In this document: positions 1 through 5,202 of the stretch, one piece after another
Numbering within the stretch: the first letter of the stretch is position 1
Layout: each line of letters starts with the position of its first letter
Assembly (NCBI GenBank): GCA_902489135.1
Contig: CABTYW010000094.1
Span: forward strand, 1 to 5,202
Origin: an uncultured Synergistaceae bacterium
Lineage (GTDB): Bacteria; Synergistota; Synergistia; Synergistales; Dethiosulfovibrionaceae
Reading direction: 5' to 3'
Length of the DNA: 5,202 nt
Position numbers and translations under genes: made by a program
The notes under the pieces: model-generated
What the model was told of the DNA's origin: nothing
Databases searched by the model: none
What the model saw: only the letters and a program-made list of their open reading frames with translations

Positions 1-21
1 AGACGTGTGCTCTTCCGATCT
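1..21. other. Illumina TruSeq adapter remnant (not genomic)
   Basis: The first 21 bases begin AGACGTGTGC and end CTTCCGATCT, which is the 3' part of the TruSeq read-2 / indexing adapter as I know it. On the minus strand, in the frame of ricT, it reads RSEEHTS, a well-known adapter-derived peptide in contaminated protein databases. The match runs from base 1, so this is the physical end of an assembled contig with untrimmed adapter. The true genomic sequence starts at about base 22, and any protein tail from this stretch is artificial. Confidence 0.96.
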
Positions 22-1308
22 TCTGAAACGAAAATTTTTTTGAGCGCCGCCCGGCACGCCCTGACGGGCTCCGGCGGATGAAGGGGGTGCCGCCGCGGTT
101 CCGTCCTGCCCGACTGCGTCTTGAGCGCCGCCGTTCTTCGGCCTCCTGGGAGACGACGGAGAGCTTTTCTCCCGTCGAGCGCCTGGCCGCTGCGGTTTCC
201 GATTTTTCCTTTTGGGCGGCGCGCTTTCAGCGCCGCGCGCTCCCTGGCGGAGTTCACCGTCTGTCCGCACATCCCGGGAGGATGGGGAGCGCTTTTCCTC
301 TGAAAGGGCCTCGCCTTTTCCTTCAGCCGGCATGCCGGCTCCGCAGCCGCGGCAGAACCTGCAGCTTCCGGCGCAGACACGGTCCTCCCGGCGATCGTCG
401 GGCGTCAGCGGCAGGCCTTTTTCGTCAAGCTGGTGTTCCTCGTTGTTCCATTCTTTGCCTGAAAGCAGAGTTTCTTTAAACTGAGGGTACATTTTCACGG
501 GAATGTTTACGGTCTTCATGGGGCCGTGAATGCAGCAGGTTCCCGTGGAAAGATCCACGCCCGTCAACACCCACGTGCCGTCAGCCGTCTTGATTTTCGC
601 GCCGTGAGACGGCAGTCCCTTCCAGAGTTCGTGGTAGGTCTCCTGTTCAAAGCTCATACAGCACATCAAACGGCCGCAGAGACCGGAAATCTTTGCCGGA
701 TTGAGTGCAAGATTTTGCTCTTTGACCATTTTGATGCCGATGGGCATAAAGCGCTGAAGCCAATAGCTGCAGCAGCAGACTCTGCCGCAGGCTCCCAGGC
801 CCTTGACGACTTTGGCCTCGTCGCGCACGCCGATCTGGCGCAGTTCGATGCGCGTTTTAAACTCCCGCGCCAGATCCCGAACGTACGCACGGAAATCCAC
901 GCGCTGCTCCGACGTGAAATACAGAAACAGTTTTTTTCGATCGTTCATGTACTCCACGTCCACGAGCTTCATGTCCAGCGAGTGTCGGCCGAGAACTTCC
1001 CGTGCCTTGACCAGGACTTGATTCTCTTCAACTCGGTTGCTCTCGTCGCGGCGGAGATCCTCCGTTTGGGCGAGGCGGATGAGCGTCACGTTTCTCAGTC
1101 CGGCGTCGGCATTGGGCTGCCCCTCCTGGCGATTGTCGATGGAACGGTACAGCGCTTCCTGTTTTTCGGTGAGCTCGCCGGCCACAACGGCCGTTTCAAC
1201 GCCGCGGGAGCTCTCGATAAGCAGTCGCGCGCCCTTTTCAAGCACAAGTTCGTCATCGACTTCCACCGAGCCCAGGTAGCGGGGTTTTCCAAAAATCGTC
1301 AAATACAT
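22..1308 (-). CDS. ricT: RicT/YaaT-like PSP1-domain protein, 3' end missing
   Basis: This is a PSP1 C-terminal-domain protein of the RicT (YaaT) family. In Bacillus subtilis RicT forms a complex with RicA and RicF that carries Fe-S clusters and acts with RNase Y in mRNA maturation; in other phyla its role is less clear. Translated from ATG at 1308, it shows the family core: RQIGVRDEAKVVKGLGACGR (C174), the run C178-C180, then KISGLCGRLMCC (C211, C216, C217) and a TCCIHG segment (C258, C259). A second cluster, C312-x3-C316-x2-C319-x2-C322, follows the core. From about residue 330 the protein becomes a K/R/P/S/G-rich, probably disordered tail. The 429 genomic codons contain no stop, so the true C-terminus is missing and the frame continues into the adapter. 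The start fits the usual N-terminal strand of the family; AGGAG lies 13 nt upstream, rather far. Its 5' end overlaps holB by 56 nt, and it is the last visible gene of the tmk-holB-ricT operon. The family assignment is secure, but partner proteins cannot be judged from this window. Confidence 0.93.
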
Positions 1309-2053
1309 TCTCAAAGGAATACTCCTCTCTCAGAAAAAGAAATAGAAGATCTGACCACATTGCTGAAGAGAGGTGTGTGGTCATGGCGGTTTCCGCAAGC
1401 TGCCGAAGCATTCCGGCGCGCTGCAGCCTGCCTTCGGCGCAAAGCCGGGCGGCATAGCCGTGAGCCATGGCATACCAGTCCGGGGCGTCTTTTTTATTGT
1501 TGGCGCGCAGCCACTCCAGCCACTCCGACGAATTGGACGGCGGATCCAGCGGCGCAATTTTCTCTTCAAGGTTAAATGATAACATCCAAAGGCGGCTTCG
1601 CAAAGTGGGAAGGATATCCGCCTTGTTCATCATGTACAGAAGATGACCGCGAGGCGGCGGCTCTTCGGTGATTTTCAGCAGGCTGTTGACCGCTCCGGGA
1701 CTCATCTTTTCCGGGGCGTAAAAGACCAGCAGCCTCACGGGTGCAATCACGGGCGACAAACTGAGATCGGAGGCTTGGGCGCGACATTCCTCCACCGACG
1801 CGGGAACATCGGGCTCGCCGGCCGTCAACAGGTCGGGATGCTCGTCTTCTACCCATGAACGGCATGATCTGCACTCCCCGCAGGCGGTCCCTCTTTCGCA
1901 GAGAATGCGGTGTGCCAGACAAAGCGCCGTTTCCCGCTGCCATGGAACATGGATGACCACGCCCGTCGATCCGGGAACCGATCCGCTTTGTATGAAGCGA
2001 AGCAGTTCGAGCCAGTGCTCATCGTTCTGAAAAAGCTGCTCCGGCGCGTTCAT
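1253..2053 (-). CDS. holB: DNA polymerase III subunit delta'
   Basis: This is the delta' subunit of the DNA polymerase III clamp loader, which with delta and tau/gamma loads the beta sliding clamp on primed DNA in the cytoplasm. The 266-residue product has the delta' hallmarks: a zinc module C52-x5-C58-x2-C61-x2-C64 followed by EDEHPDLL, the segment LLKITEEPP (125-133, compare LLKTLEEPP), and TLRSRL (150-155). That last segment holds the arginine finger of the SRC motif (R154), with Leu replacing the usual Cys. The Walker A region (about 34-46) is degenerate, without GxxGxGKT, as expected for delta', which does not hydrolyse ATP. The rest would be the helical collar domain. It is shorter than E. 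coli HolB (about 330 residues), with the loss in the C-terminal part. The start codon overlaps the tmk stop in ATGA, suggesting translational coupling; a weak AAGGA lies about 12 nt upstream inside tmk. The last 18 codons and the stop overlap ricT in another frame. Confidence 0.93.
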   Translation of the reverse strand: MNAPEQLFQNDEHWLELLRFIQSGSVPGSTGVVIHVPWQRETALCLAHRILCERGTACGECRSCRSWVEDEHPDLLTAGEPDVPASVEECRAQASDLSLSPVIAPVRLLVFYAPEKMSPGAVNSLLKITEEPPPRGHLLYMMNKADILPTLRSRLWMLSFNLEEKIAPLDPPSNSSEWLEWLRANNKKDAPDWYAMAHGYAARLCAEGRLQRAGMLRQLAETAMTTHLSSAMWSDLLFLFLREEYSFENVFDDFWKTPLPGLGGSR

Positions 2054-2655
2054 AGGATCCCGCGTTCCTTCAGAGCCTTCCGGATCTCCCGCTGAGTCCG
2101 GGCCTTTTCCCCGCCGGCGTCAATCCGAACAAAGCGATGGCTGAATTGGGACGCAAGCTCGCCGAAACCGCAGGCCACTCGTCGATGAAAGTCCCGCTGT
2201 TCGCTTTCAATGCGGTCGCCGCCTCCTCGTTCCGCTCGCCGGCGCAGAGCTTCTTCCGAGGAAAGGTCAAGCCACAGCGTCAGATCGGGCTCGGGAAAGC
2301 CGCACCAGCTCAGCAGGTCTTCAAGCCGGCTTCGGCTCAACCCTCTGCCCCAGCATTGATAAGCCCGCGTTGAATCGCTGTACCTCTCGCAGACCACCCA
2401 GGTACCGCCTGACAGGGCGGGTTCGATCACCTGCGCCGCATGCTCGCATCGATCGGCCAGAAAGAGCAGAATTTCCGTCATGGGATTTTGAAGGCGGCCG
2501 TTGAGCAGAATGGAACGCAACGCTGCACCGTCGCTCCAGCATCCCGGCTCGCGCGTCCAAAGCACTTCTCTGCCCTGAGCGCGCAGGAGTTGGGAGAGAA
2601 AGGCGGCCTGCGTCGTTTTGCCGCAGCCGTCAATGCCTTCTATGGTTATAAACAT
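2050..2655 (-). CDS. tmk: Thymidylate kinase (dTMP kinase)
   Basis: The enzyme phosphorylates dTMP to dTDP with ATP, an essential step of dTTP synthesis in the cytosol. The 201-residue form starts MFITIEG and has the P-loop GIDGCGKTT at 7-15. It then shows TREPG (34-38) for substrate binding, FLADRCEH (65-72), and ERYSDSTRAYQCWGRGL (90-106), where the common DR(Y/F/H) motif has become ER(Y). The Arg-rich LID lies at about 139-148 (RRRAERGGGDR). The basic residues sit in the LID rather than the P-loop, the bacterial type II pattern. A longer form from ATG at 2673 would add six residues (MRLRGK). I prefer 2655 because GAGAGG lies 4 nt upstream of it, while the upstream ATG has only a weak site, and because family members usually start just before this strand. 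It is the first gene of the operon, transcribed divergently from the M18 peptidase. Its stop overlaps the holB start by 4 nt. Confidence 0.94.
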   Translation of the reverse strand: MFITIEGIDGCGKTTQAAFLSQLLRAQGREVLWTREPGCWSDGAALRSILLNGRLQNPMTEILLFLADRCEHAAQVIEPALSGGTWVVCERYSDSTRAYQCWGRGLSRSRLEDLLSWCGFPEPDLTLWLDLSSEEALRRRAERGGGDRIESEQRDFHRRVACGFGELASQFSHRFVRIDAGGEKARTQREIRKALKERGIL

Positions 2656-2763
2656 TTTTCCTCTCAACCTCATCTCTAGAAAGGGAATTTCGATAGAATT
2701 TTACGCTATAATGACAGGGAATATTGTACACGAACTTTTTACCTTTGCACTGGAGGGTTCATC
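2656..2763. promoter_or_regulatory. Divergent intergenic region, tmk / M18 peptidase
   Basis: This 108-nt gap is AT-richer than its flanks and must hold the start signals for both directions. For the rightward gene there is a perfect TATAAT at 2707-2712, but no good TTGACA-like hexamer 16-18 nt upstream. A weaker alternative rightward pair is TTTACG (2700-2705) with TATTGT (2722-2727). A strong ribosome site, GGAGG at 2752-2756, sits 7 nt before the rightward ATG. For leftward tmk transcription I see AT-rich candidates such as TACAAT (minus strand, 2728-2723) and TAAAAT (2703-2698), none with a convincing -35 box. No long dyad is present. The rightward -10 call is moderate; the leftward promoter is unresolved. 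Confidence 0.5.
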
Positions 2764-4152
2764 ATGAAAAAAAGCACGAAAAGCTGGGACACGTACGGTT
2801 CCGATGCCGCACTGGAAGATCTGTGCGGGCAACTGAAGCGCTTTCTCACTCAAAACAAGACGGAACGGGAAGTGGTGCGTTCCGCAGTGTCGCAGCTGCG
2901 CGCTGCCGGCGCCCGATCCGTGGAAGAATGCCCAAGCGCCACGCCCGGCGATGTGGTCTACATGAACTGGAAAAATCGGGCCTTCGCCGCGGCGAAAATC
3001 GGCAGGACACCCGTCGCCGACGGTATCAACGCCATTATCTCTCACGGCGACTCGCCGCGCATCGACGTGAAGGAACGGCCGCTCTACGACAAGGATAATC
3101 TGGCGCTTTTGGACTGTCATTACTACGGCGGGATAAAAAAATACAATTGGGTCAACATTCCCATGGCCCTGCACGGCGAGCTTCACGACGGCAAGGGCGG
3201 AGTTACGCCCCTCGTGTTGGGCGAAAAGGAGGATGAACCGCTTTTCACCATTCCCGACCTTGAAATCCACGTGGACTCCGACCTGGCCAAACGGACGGCG
3301 AAAGAGGCCGTGGACGGAGAAAATCTCGACGTCCTTTCGGGCTCCATTACGGAGAGCGGCAACGAAGAAAAATCGGCGGATGCCCTGAAAAAGCTCAAAA
3401 AACTGCTTTCGGAAAAGTGGGGACTCAGCGAAAAGGCGCTGGCCTCCGCCGATCTCACCTTCGTTCCGGCAGGGGCCGCCCGCGATCTGGGATTTGACCG
3501 TTCTCTCATCGGCTCCTACGGCCTTGACGATCGTATCTGCGCAGCCGCCTCGTGGTTCGCCTTTCTGTCCTGTCGGGAAACGCCGGAACGCACCGCCGTT
3601 CACATGGTCATGGACAAAGAGGAAATCGGGAGCACCGGAATTTCCGGGGCCGACGGCGCCTTTTTTGAGACCTTTCTCCTGGAGCTGCTGCGTCTTGAAA
3701 ATTCGCCCTGCCATGATCTGGCGCTTCGCCGGGCCGCGGCGGCGTCGATTGCCATCAGCGCCGACGTCACCAGCGGCAGCAATCCGCTCTATCAGTCCTC
3801 CTACGTCAGGGATCAGCAGCCCCTTTGCGGCAACGGCGTGGTCATTGTCAAATCTTCCGGATCGGGGGGAAAATACAATGCCAGCGAGGCGCGCGGCGAG
3901 TTGATGGCCGCCGTCATCGAACTTTTTGACGCCCATGACATTCCCTGGCAAGTGGGCTCCTTCGGCAAGGTGGATAAAGCCGGCGGCGGCACCCTTGGAA
4001 AGTACATCGCCCGTCTCGGCGTGGACGTCATCGACGTCGGCCCCGCGCTGCTTTCCATGCACACGCCCCTGGAAATTGCCAGCAAAGCCGACTTTGTGGC
4101 CCTTGAGCGCGGCTACCGCGCCTTCTTTACGGGAATGAAAACTCCCGTCTGA
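2764..4152 (+). CDS. apeA: M18 family aminopeptidase (ApeA type)
   Basis: This is a dinuclear-metal (usually zinc) aminopeptidase of MEROPS family M18, which removes N-terminal residues, often acidic ones, from peptides. It has no signal peptide, so it is probably cytosolic and works in peptide turnover. The 462 residues match the length and motif order of ApeA-type bacterial proteins (probable M18 aminopeptidase 1). Visible motifs are SHGDSPRIDV with metal ligand H94 and D96, HYYGGIKKYNW (119-129), and a central insertion domain typical of M18 (about 135-240). They continue with GFDRSLIGSYGLDDR (bridging D255 or D256), MDKEEIGSTG (E286/E287, catalytic base and ligand), SADVTSGSNPLY (D334) and SMHTPLEIASKADF (H433). 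All expected ligand positions are present, so it should be active. The start has GGAGG 7 nt upstream. It is a single-gene unit, divergent from tmk and convergent with the Nudix gene. Substrate preference cannot be read from the sequence. Confidence 0.94.
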   Translation: MKKSTKSWDTYGSDAALEDLCGQLKRFLTQNKTEREVVRSAVSQLRAAGARSVEECPSATPGDVVYMNWKNRAFAAAKIGRTPVADGINAIISHGDSPRIDVKERPLYDKDNLALLDCHYYGGIKKYNWVNIPMALHGELHDGKGGVTPLVLGEKEDEPLFTIPDLEIHVDSDLAKRTAKEAVDGENLDVLSGSITESGNEEKSADALKKLKKLLSEKWGLSEKALASADLTFVPAGAARDLGFDRSLIGSYGLDDRICAAASWFAFLSCRETPERTAVHMVMDKEEIGSTGISGADGAFFETFLLELLRLENSPCHDLALRRAAAASIAISADVTSGSNPLYQSSYVRDQQPLCGNGVVIVKSSGSGGKYNASEARGELMAAVIELFDAHDIPWQVGSFGKVDKAGGGTLGKYIARLGVDVIDVGPALLSMHTPLEIASKADFVALERGYRAFFTGMKTPV

Positions 4153-4189
4153 TCCGCCGGCGAAGGCCCCGTCCGCAGAGTCCGTCGCT
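4153..4189. other. Convergent 37-nt gap, no clear terminator
   Basis: The stop codons of the M18 peptidase (plus) and the Nudix gene (minus) face each other across 37 nt. I see no compact GC stem followed by a T run on either strand. The only dyad is CGAAGGCC (4161-4168) with GGCCTTCG (4213-4220), separated by 44 nt and reaching into the Nudix gene. Termination may rely on Rho or on convergent transcription. Confidence 0.5.
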
Positions 4190-4591
4190 TCAGAGAGGCG
4201 CTCCTTCCGCAAGGCCTTCGACCATGTCGGCGTCGGCGGGACAGAAATCGAAATTTCTCAGCTCCCGAGGACGCACCCAACGCAGTTGGGTGTGGACGTT
4301 CATCTTCGGCGTACCTGAGAGAAGTTCGGCCTCGTAAAAGCAGAAATGGATTTCCCCATCGGGATAGGCATACGAAAACTCCGCGAAGAGTTCTTTCACT
4401 TTCAGCCCGACGCCGAGTTCTTCCCGGCACTCGCGGACAACGCAATCGCGCATGCTCTCTTCGCCTTCGCGCTTTCCGCCGGGAAATTCCCACAGATGGG
4501 CGCAGTTTCCGCCGTCACCGCGGCGACAGATCAGAATTTTTCCTGAGCGGTCGCGGATAATTGCCGCTGCAACGTCAATGATTTCCGTCAC
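4190..4591 (-). CDS. MutT-type Nudix NTP pyrophosphohydrolase
   Basis: This Nudix hydrolase probably cleaves (deoxy)nucleoside triphosphates to monophosphate and pyrophosphate, cleaning the nucleotide pool of oxidised or non-canonical species in the cytosol. The 133-residue product fits the MutT size. The Nudix box GX5EX7REUXEEXGU is perfect: G39, E45, R53-E54, E57-E58, G60-V61. It follows the MutT-like LWEFPGGK (33-40). The C-terminus WVRPRELRNFDFCPAD matches the end of MutT/(d)NTP pyrophosphohydrolases. The start is GTG at 4591, the only conventional start in frame near the N-terminus. A strong AAAGGAGG abuts it with no spacer, which is unusual for direct initiation. The GTG overlaps the stop of a 21-codon leader ORF in GTGA, so re-initiation is possible. 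The true substrate (8-oxo-dGTP, CTP or another) cannot be decided by sight. It is divergent from the YchJ-like gene and convergent with the M18 peptidase. Confidence 0.92.
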   Translation of the reverse strand: MTEIIDVAAAIIRDRSGKILICRRGDGGNCAHLWEFPGGKREGEESMRDCVVRECREELGVGLKVKELFAEFSYAYPDGEIHFCFYEAELLSGTPKMNVHTQLRWVRPRELRNFDFCPADADMVEGLAEGAPL

Positions 4592-4653
4592 CCTCCTTTG
4601 CGGCTCCGGTCGTTTTCCCCGGCCGGGGAGAAACCGCTTGTCTTCCTGAACAT
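4588..4653 (-). CDS. Possible 21-codon leader ORF coupled to Nudix gene
   Basis: A short ORF starts ATG at 4653, encodes 21 residues (starting MFRKTSGFSP and ending RSRKGG) and stops with TGA at 4590-4588. That stop overlaps the GTG start of the Nudix gene as GTGA. The ribosome site AAAGGAGG lies within its last codons. No strong ribosome site precedes its own ATG (only CGGAG about 10 nt upstream). The same frame is open further upstream, antisense to the YchJ-like gene, so openness alone is weak evidence. It has no recognisable domain. The case rests on the stop/start overlap and the odd zero spacing of the Nudix start; it may not be translated. Confidence 0.25.
   Translation of the reverse strand: MFRKTSGFSPAGENDRSRKGG
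4613..4632. repeat. GC palindrome upstream of Nudix gene
   Basis: CCCCGGCCGGGG (4617-4628) is a perfect 12-bp palindrome. It extends to 14 perfect bp (4616-4629) and to 20 bp (4613-4632) with one T/G mismatch per half. In RNA it would form a short hairpin, with GGCC as the loop, about 15-20 nt upstream of the Nudix ribosome site. As DNA it could be a protein-binding dyad. There is no T run after it, so it does not look like a terminator. Confidence 0.6.
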
Positions 4654-4676
4654 AATAACACGCTCCGTGTTATAAT
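4647..4676 (+). promoter_or_regulatory. Promoter for the YchJ-like gene
   Basis: A perfect -10 box TATAAT (4671-4676) is preceded by TGAACA (4647-4652, four of six matches to TTGACA) with an 18-nt spacer. Transcription would start near 4683, giving a 5' leader of about 65 nt. The 19-bp dyad at 4655-4673 fills the spacer and overlaps the -10, the typical place for a repressor site. On the opposite strand TATTAT (4657-4652) could be a -10 for the Nudix gene, but its -35 is poor. Confidence 0.55.
4655..4673. promoter_or_regulatory. Operator-like inverted repeat between divergent genes
   Basis: ATAACACG-CTC-CGTGTTAT is a perfect 8-bp inverted repeat around a 3-nt centre, 19 bp in all. It lies between the -35 and -10 of the rightward promoter and overlaps a possible leftward -10, so one regulator bound here could control both the Nudix and YchJ-like genes. 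I cannot assign it to a known regulator family. Confidence 0.5.
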
Positions 4677-4686
4677 ATGCAAATAT

Positions 4687-4716
4687 TCTGCGCCCGGCCA
4701 ATGGATTTTGCGCAGA
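4687..4716 (+). other. 5'-leader hairpin of the YchJ-like gene
   Basis: TCTGCGC (4687-4693) pairs perfectly with GCGCAGA (4710-4716) across a 16-nt loop, just after the predicted transcription start and 15 nt before the ribosome site. It could stabilise the leader or influence translation. It lacks a T run and does not resemble any riboswitch I know. Confidence 0.4.
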
Positions 4717-4747
4717 GCGATTCACATTCCGAAAGGAGTCTTTCATC

Positions 4748-5202
4748 ATGCCTCTTTGCACCTGCGGCTCCGGCCGCGATTTTGAAGAATGCTGCCAGCC
4801 CATCATTAAAGGCAAGCGAAAAGCCCGCACAGCCGTCGAGCTGATGAAGGCGCGCTATGTCGCCTACACCAGCGGCGACATTGATTTTATCATTTCAAGC
4901 CACGATCCCGAAACGCGGGAGAACGTCAGCCGCGAGGCCACTGAAGAGTGGTCGCATTCCGCTCAGTGGCTGGGCATCGAAATTCGGAACACCACGGCGG
5001 GCGGCCCCGACGATACGGAAGGCATGGTGGAATTTGTCGCCCATTTCAAGCTGAAGGGCAGCCTCATCAACCATCACGAAAAGTCCTATTTCAAGAAGAT
5101 CAACGACACCTGGTACTTCGTGGACGGACAGGTGGTGCCTGAAACCTACGTGCGCTCCGCGCCGAAGGTGGGCAGAAACGATCCGTGCCCCTGCGGAAGC
5201 GG
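4748..5202 (+). CDS. ychJ: YchJ-family SEC-C protein, 3' end cut by window
   Basis: This is a YchJ-like (UPF0225) protein with the known arrangement of an N-terminal SEC-C motif, an NTF2-like middle domain and a C-terminal SEC-C motif. SEC-C motifs bind zinc and also occur at the SecA C-terminus; the biological role of YchJ is not established. The first motif is LCTCGSGRDFEECC (C4, C6, C15, C16), with Thr in place of the usual Pro of CPCGSG. The middle domain spans about residues 28-128, including ELMKARYVAYTSGDIDFI and WLGIEI. The second motif begins VGRNDPCPCGS (141-151) and is cut at base 5202, so only a few residues are likely missing (E. coli YchJ is about 152 residues and this protein is slightly longer). 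AAAGGAG (4732-4738) lies 9 nt before the ATG. The gene has its own promoter and is divergent from the Nudix gene. Confidence 0.9.
   Translation, partial: MPLCTCGSGRDFEECCQPIIKGKRKARTAVELMKARYVAYTSGDIDFIISSHDPETRENVSREATEEWSHSAQWLGIEIRNTTAGGPDDTEGMVEFVAHFKLKGSLINHHEKSYFKKINDTWYFVDGQVVPETYVRSAPKVGRNDPCPCGS

Noticed and set aside
361..537. Possible frameshift or fusion where RicT passes from its core to the Cys4 region
   Set aside because: The frame stays open with consistent codon use and no sudden loss of a conserved motif, so an intact long protein is the simpler reading.
526..1575. 349-codon open frame on the plus strand across ricT and the end of holB
   Set aside because: It is antisense to two recognised genes and resembles no known family; its length reflects codon bias on the opposite strand.
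2701..4212. 503-codon open frame on the minus strand opposite the M18 peptidase
   Set aside because: It is an antisense shadow of a well-supported gene in GC-rich codon usage. The translation shows no recognisable domain, while the plus strand carries every M18 motif.
4161..4220. Inverted repeat CGAAGGCC / GGCCTTCG as a bidirectional terminator
   Set aside because: The arms are 44 nt apart, no T run follows on either strand, and an 8-bp GC-rich match at this distance can easily arise by chance.
4613..4632. GC palindrome as a Rho-independent terminator
   Set aside because: The minus strand continues with AAAA and the plus strand with AGAAA rather than T-rich sequence, and it lies upstream of a gene, not after one.
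4588..4830. 80-codon minus-strand frame covering the start of the YchJ-like gene
   Set aside because: Most of it is antisense to the first SEC-C motif and has no ribosome site. Only its last 22 codons, from ATG 4653, are considered as a possible leader ORF.

Overview
The window is a fragment of a GC-rich, anaerobe-like bacterial genome and lies at the end of an assembled contig. Bases 1-21 are not genomic: they match the Illumina TruSeq read-2 adapter, so the real sequence starts near base 22. Every base from 22 on is gene or short intergenic gap, and no gap exceeds about 160 bases. I see no RNA genes, mobile elements, CRISPR arrays or phage genes. The host cannot be fixed by eye. The tmk-holB-ricT order, the ApeA-type M18 peptidase and the YchJ protein with two SEC-C motifs fit Synergistota or Desulfovibrionaceae-like bacteria, and I lean weakly to Synergistota.

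Layout. (1) Bases 22-2655, minus strand: a tight housekeeping operon transcribed tmk (thymidylate kinase) -> holB (DNA polymerase III delta') -> ricT/yaaT (PSP1-domain protein). tmk and holB share an ATGA overlap, and holB and ricT overlap by 56 nt. ricT is cut by the contig end and its open frame runs into the adapter. (2) Bases 2656-2763: a 108-nt divergent promoter region with a perfect TATAAT for the next gene. (3) Bases 2764-4152, plus strand: a complete M18 aminopeptidase of the ApeA type. (4) Bases 4190-4591, minus strand: a MutT-type Nudix hydrolase, convergent with the peptidase after a 37-nt gap. (5) Bases 4592-4747: a 156-nt divergent intergenic region with three dyad symmetries, a promoter for the rightward gene and a possible 21-codon leader ORF coupled to the Nudix gene. 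(6) Bases 4748-5202, plus strand: a YchJ-family SEC-C protein, cut by the window end inside its second SEC-C motif.

Together the genes cover dTTP supply (Tmk), clamp loading (HolB), a likely Fe-S/RNA-processing accessory factor (RicT), peptide turnover (M18), nucleotide-pool sanitation (Nudix) and a protein of unknown role with metal-binding motifs (YchJ). This is mainly ordinary core-genome content and I found no convincing new system. The points most worth a second look are the adapter read-through in ricT, the extra Cys4 cluster and basic tail of RicT, the 56-nt coding overlap, and the dyad-rich region between the Nudix gene and ychJ.
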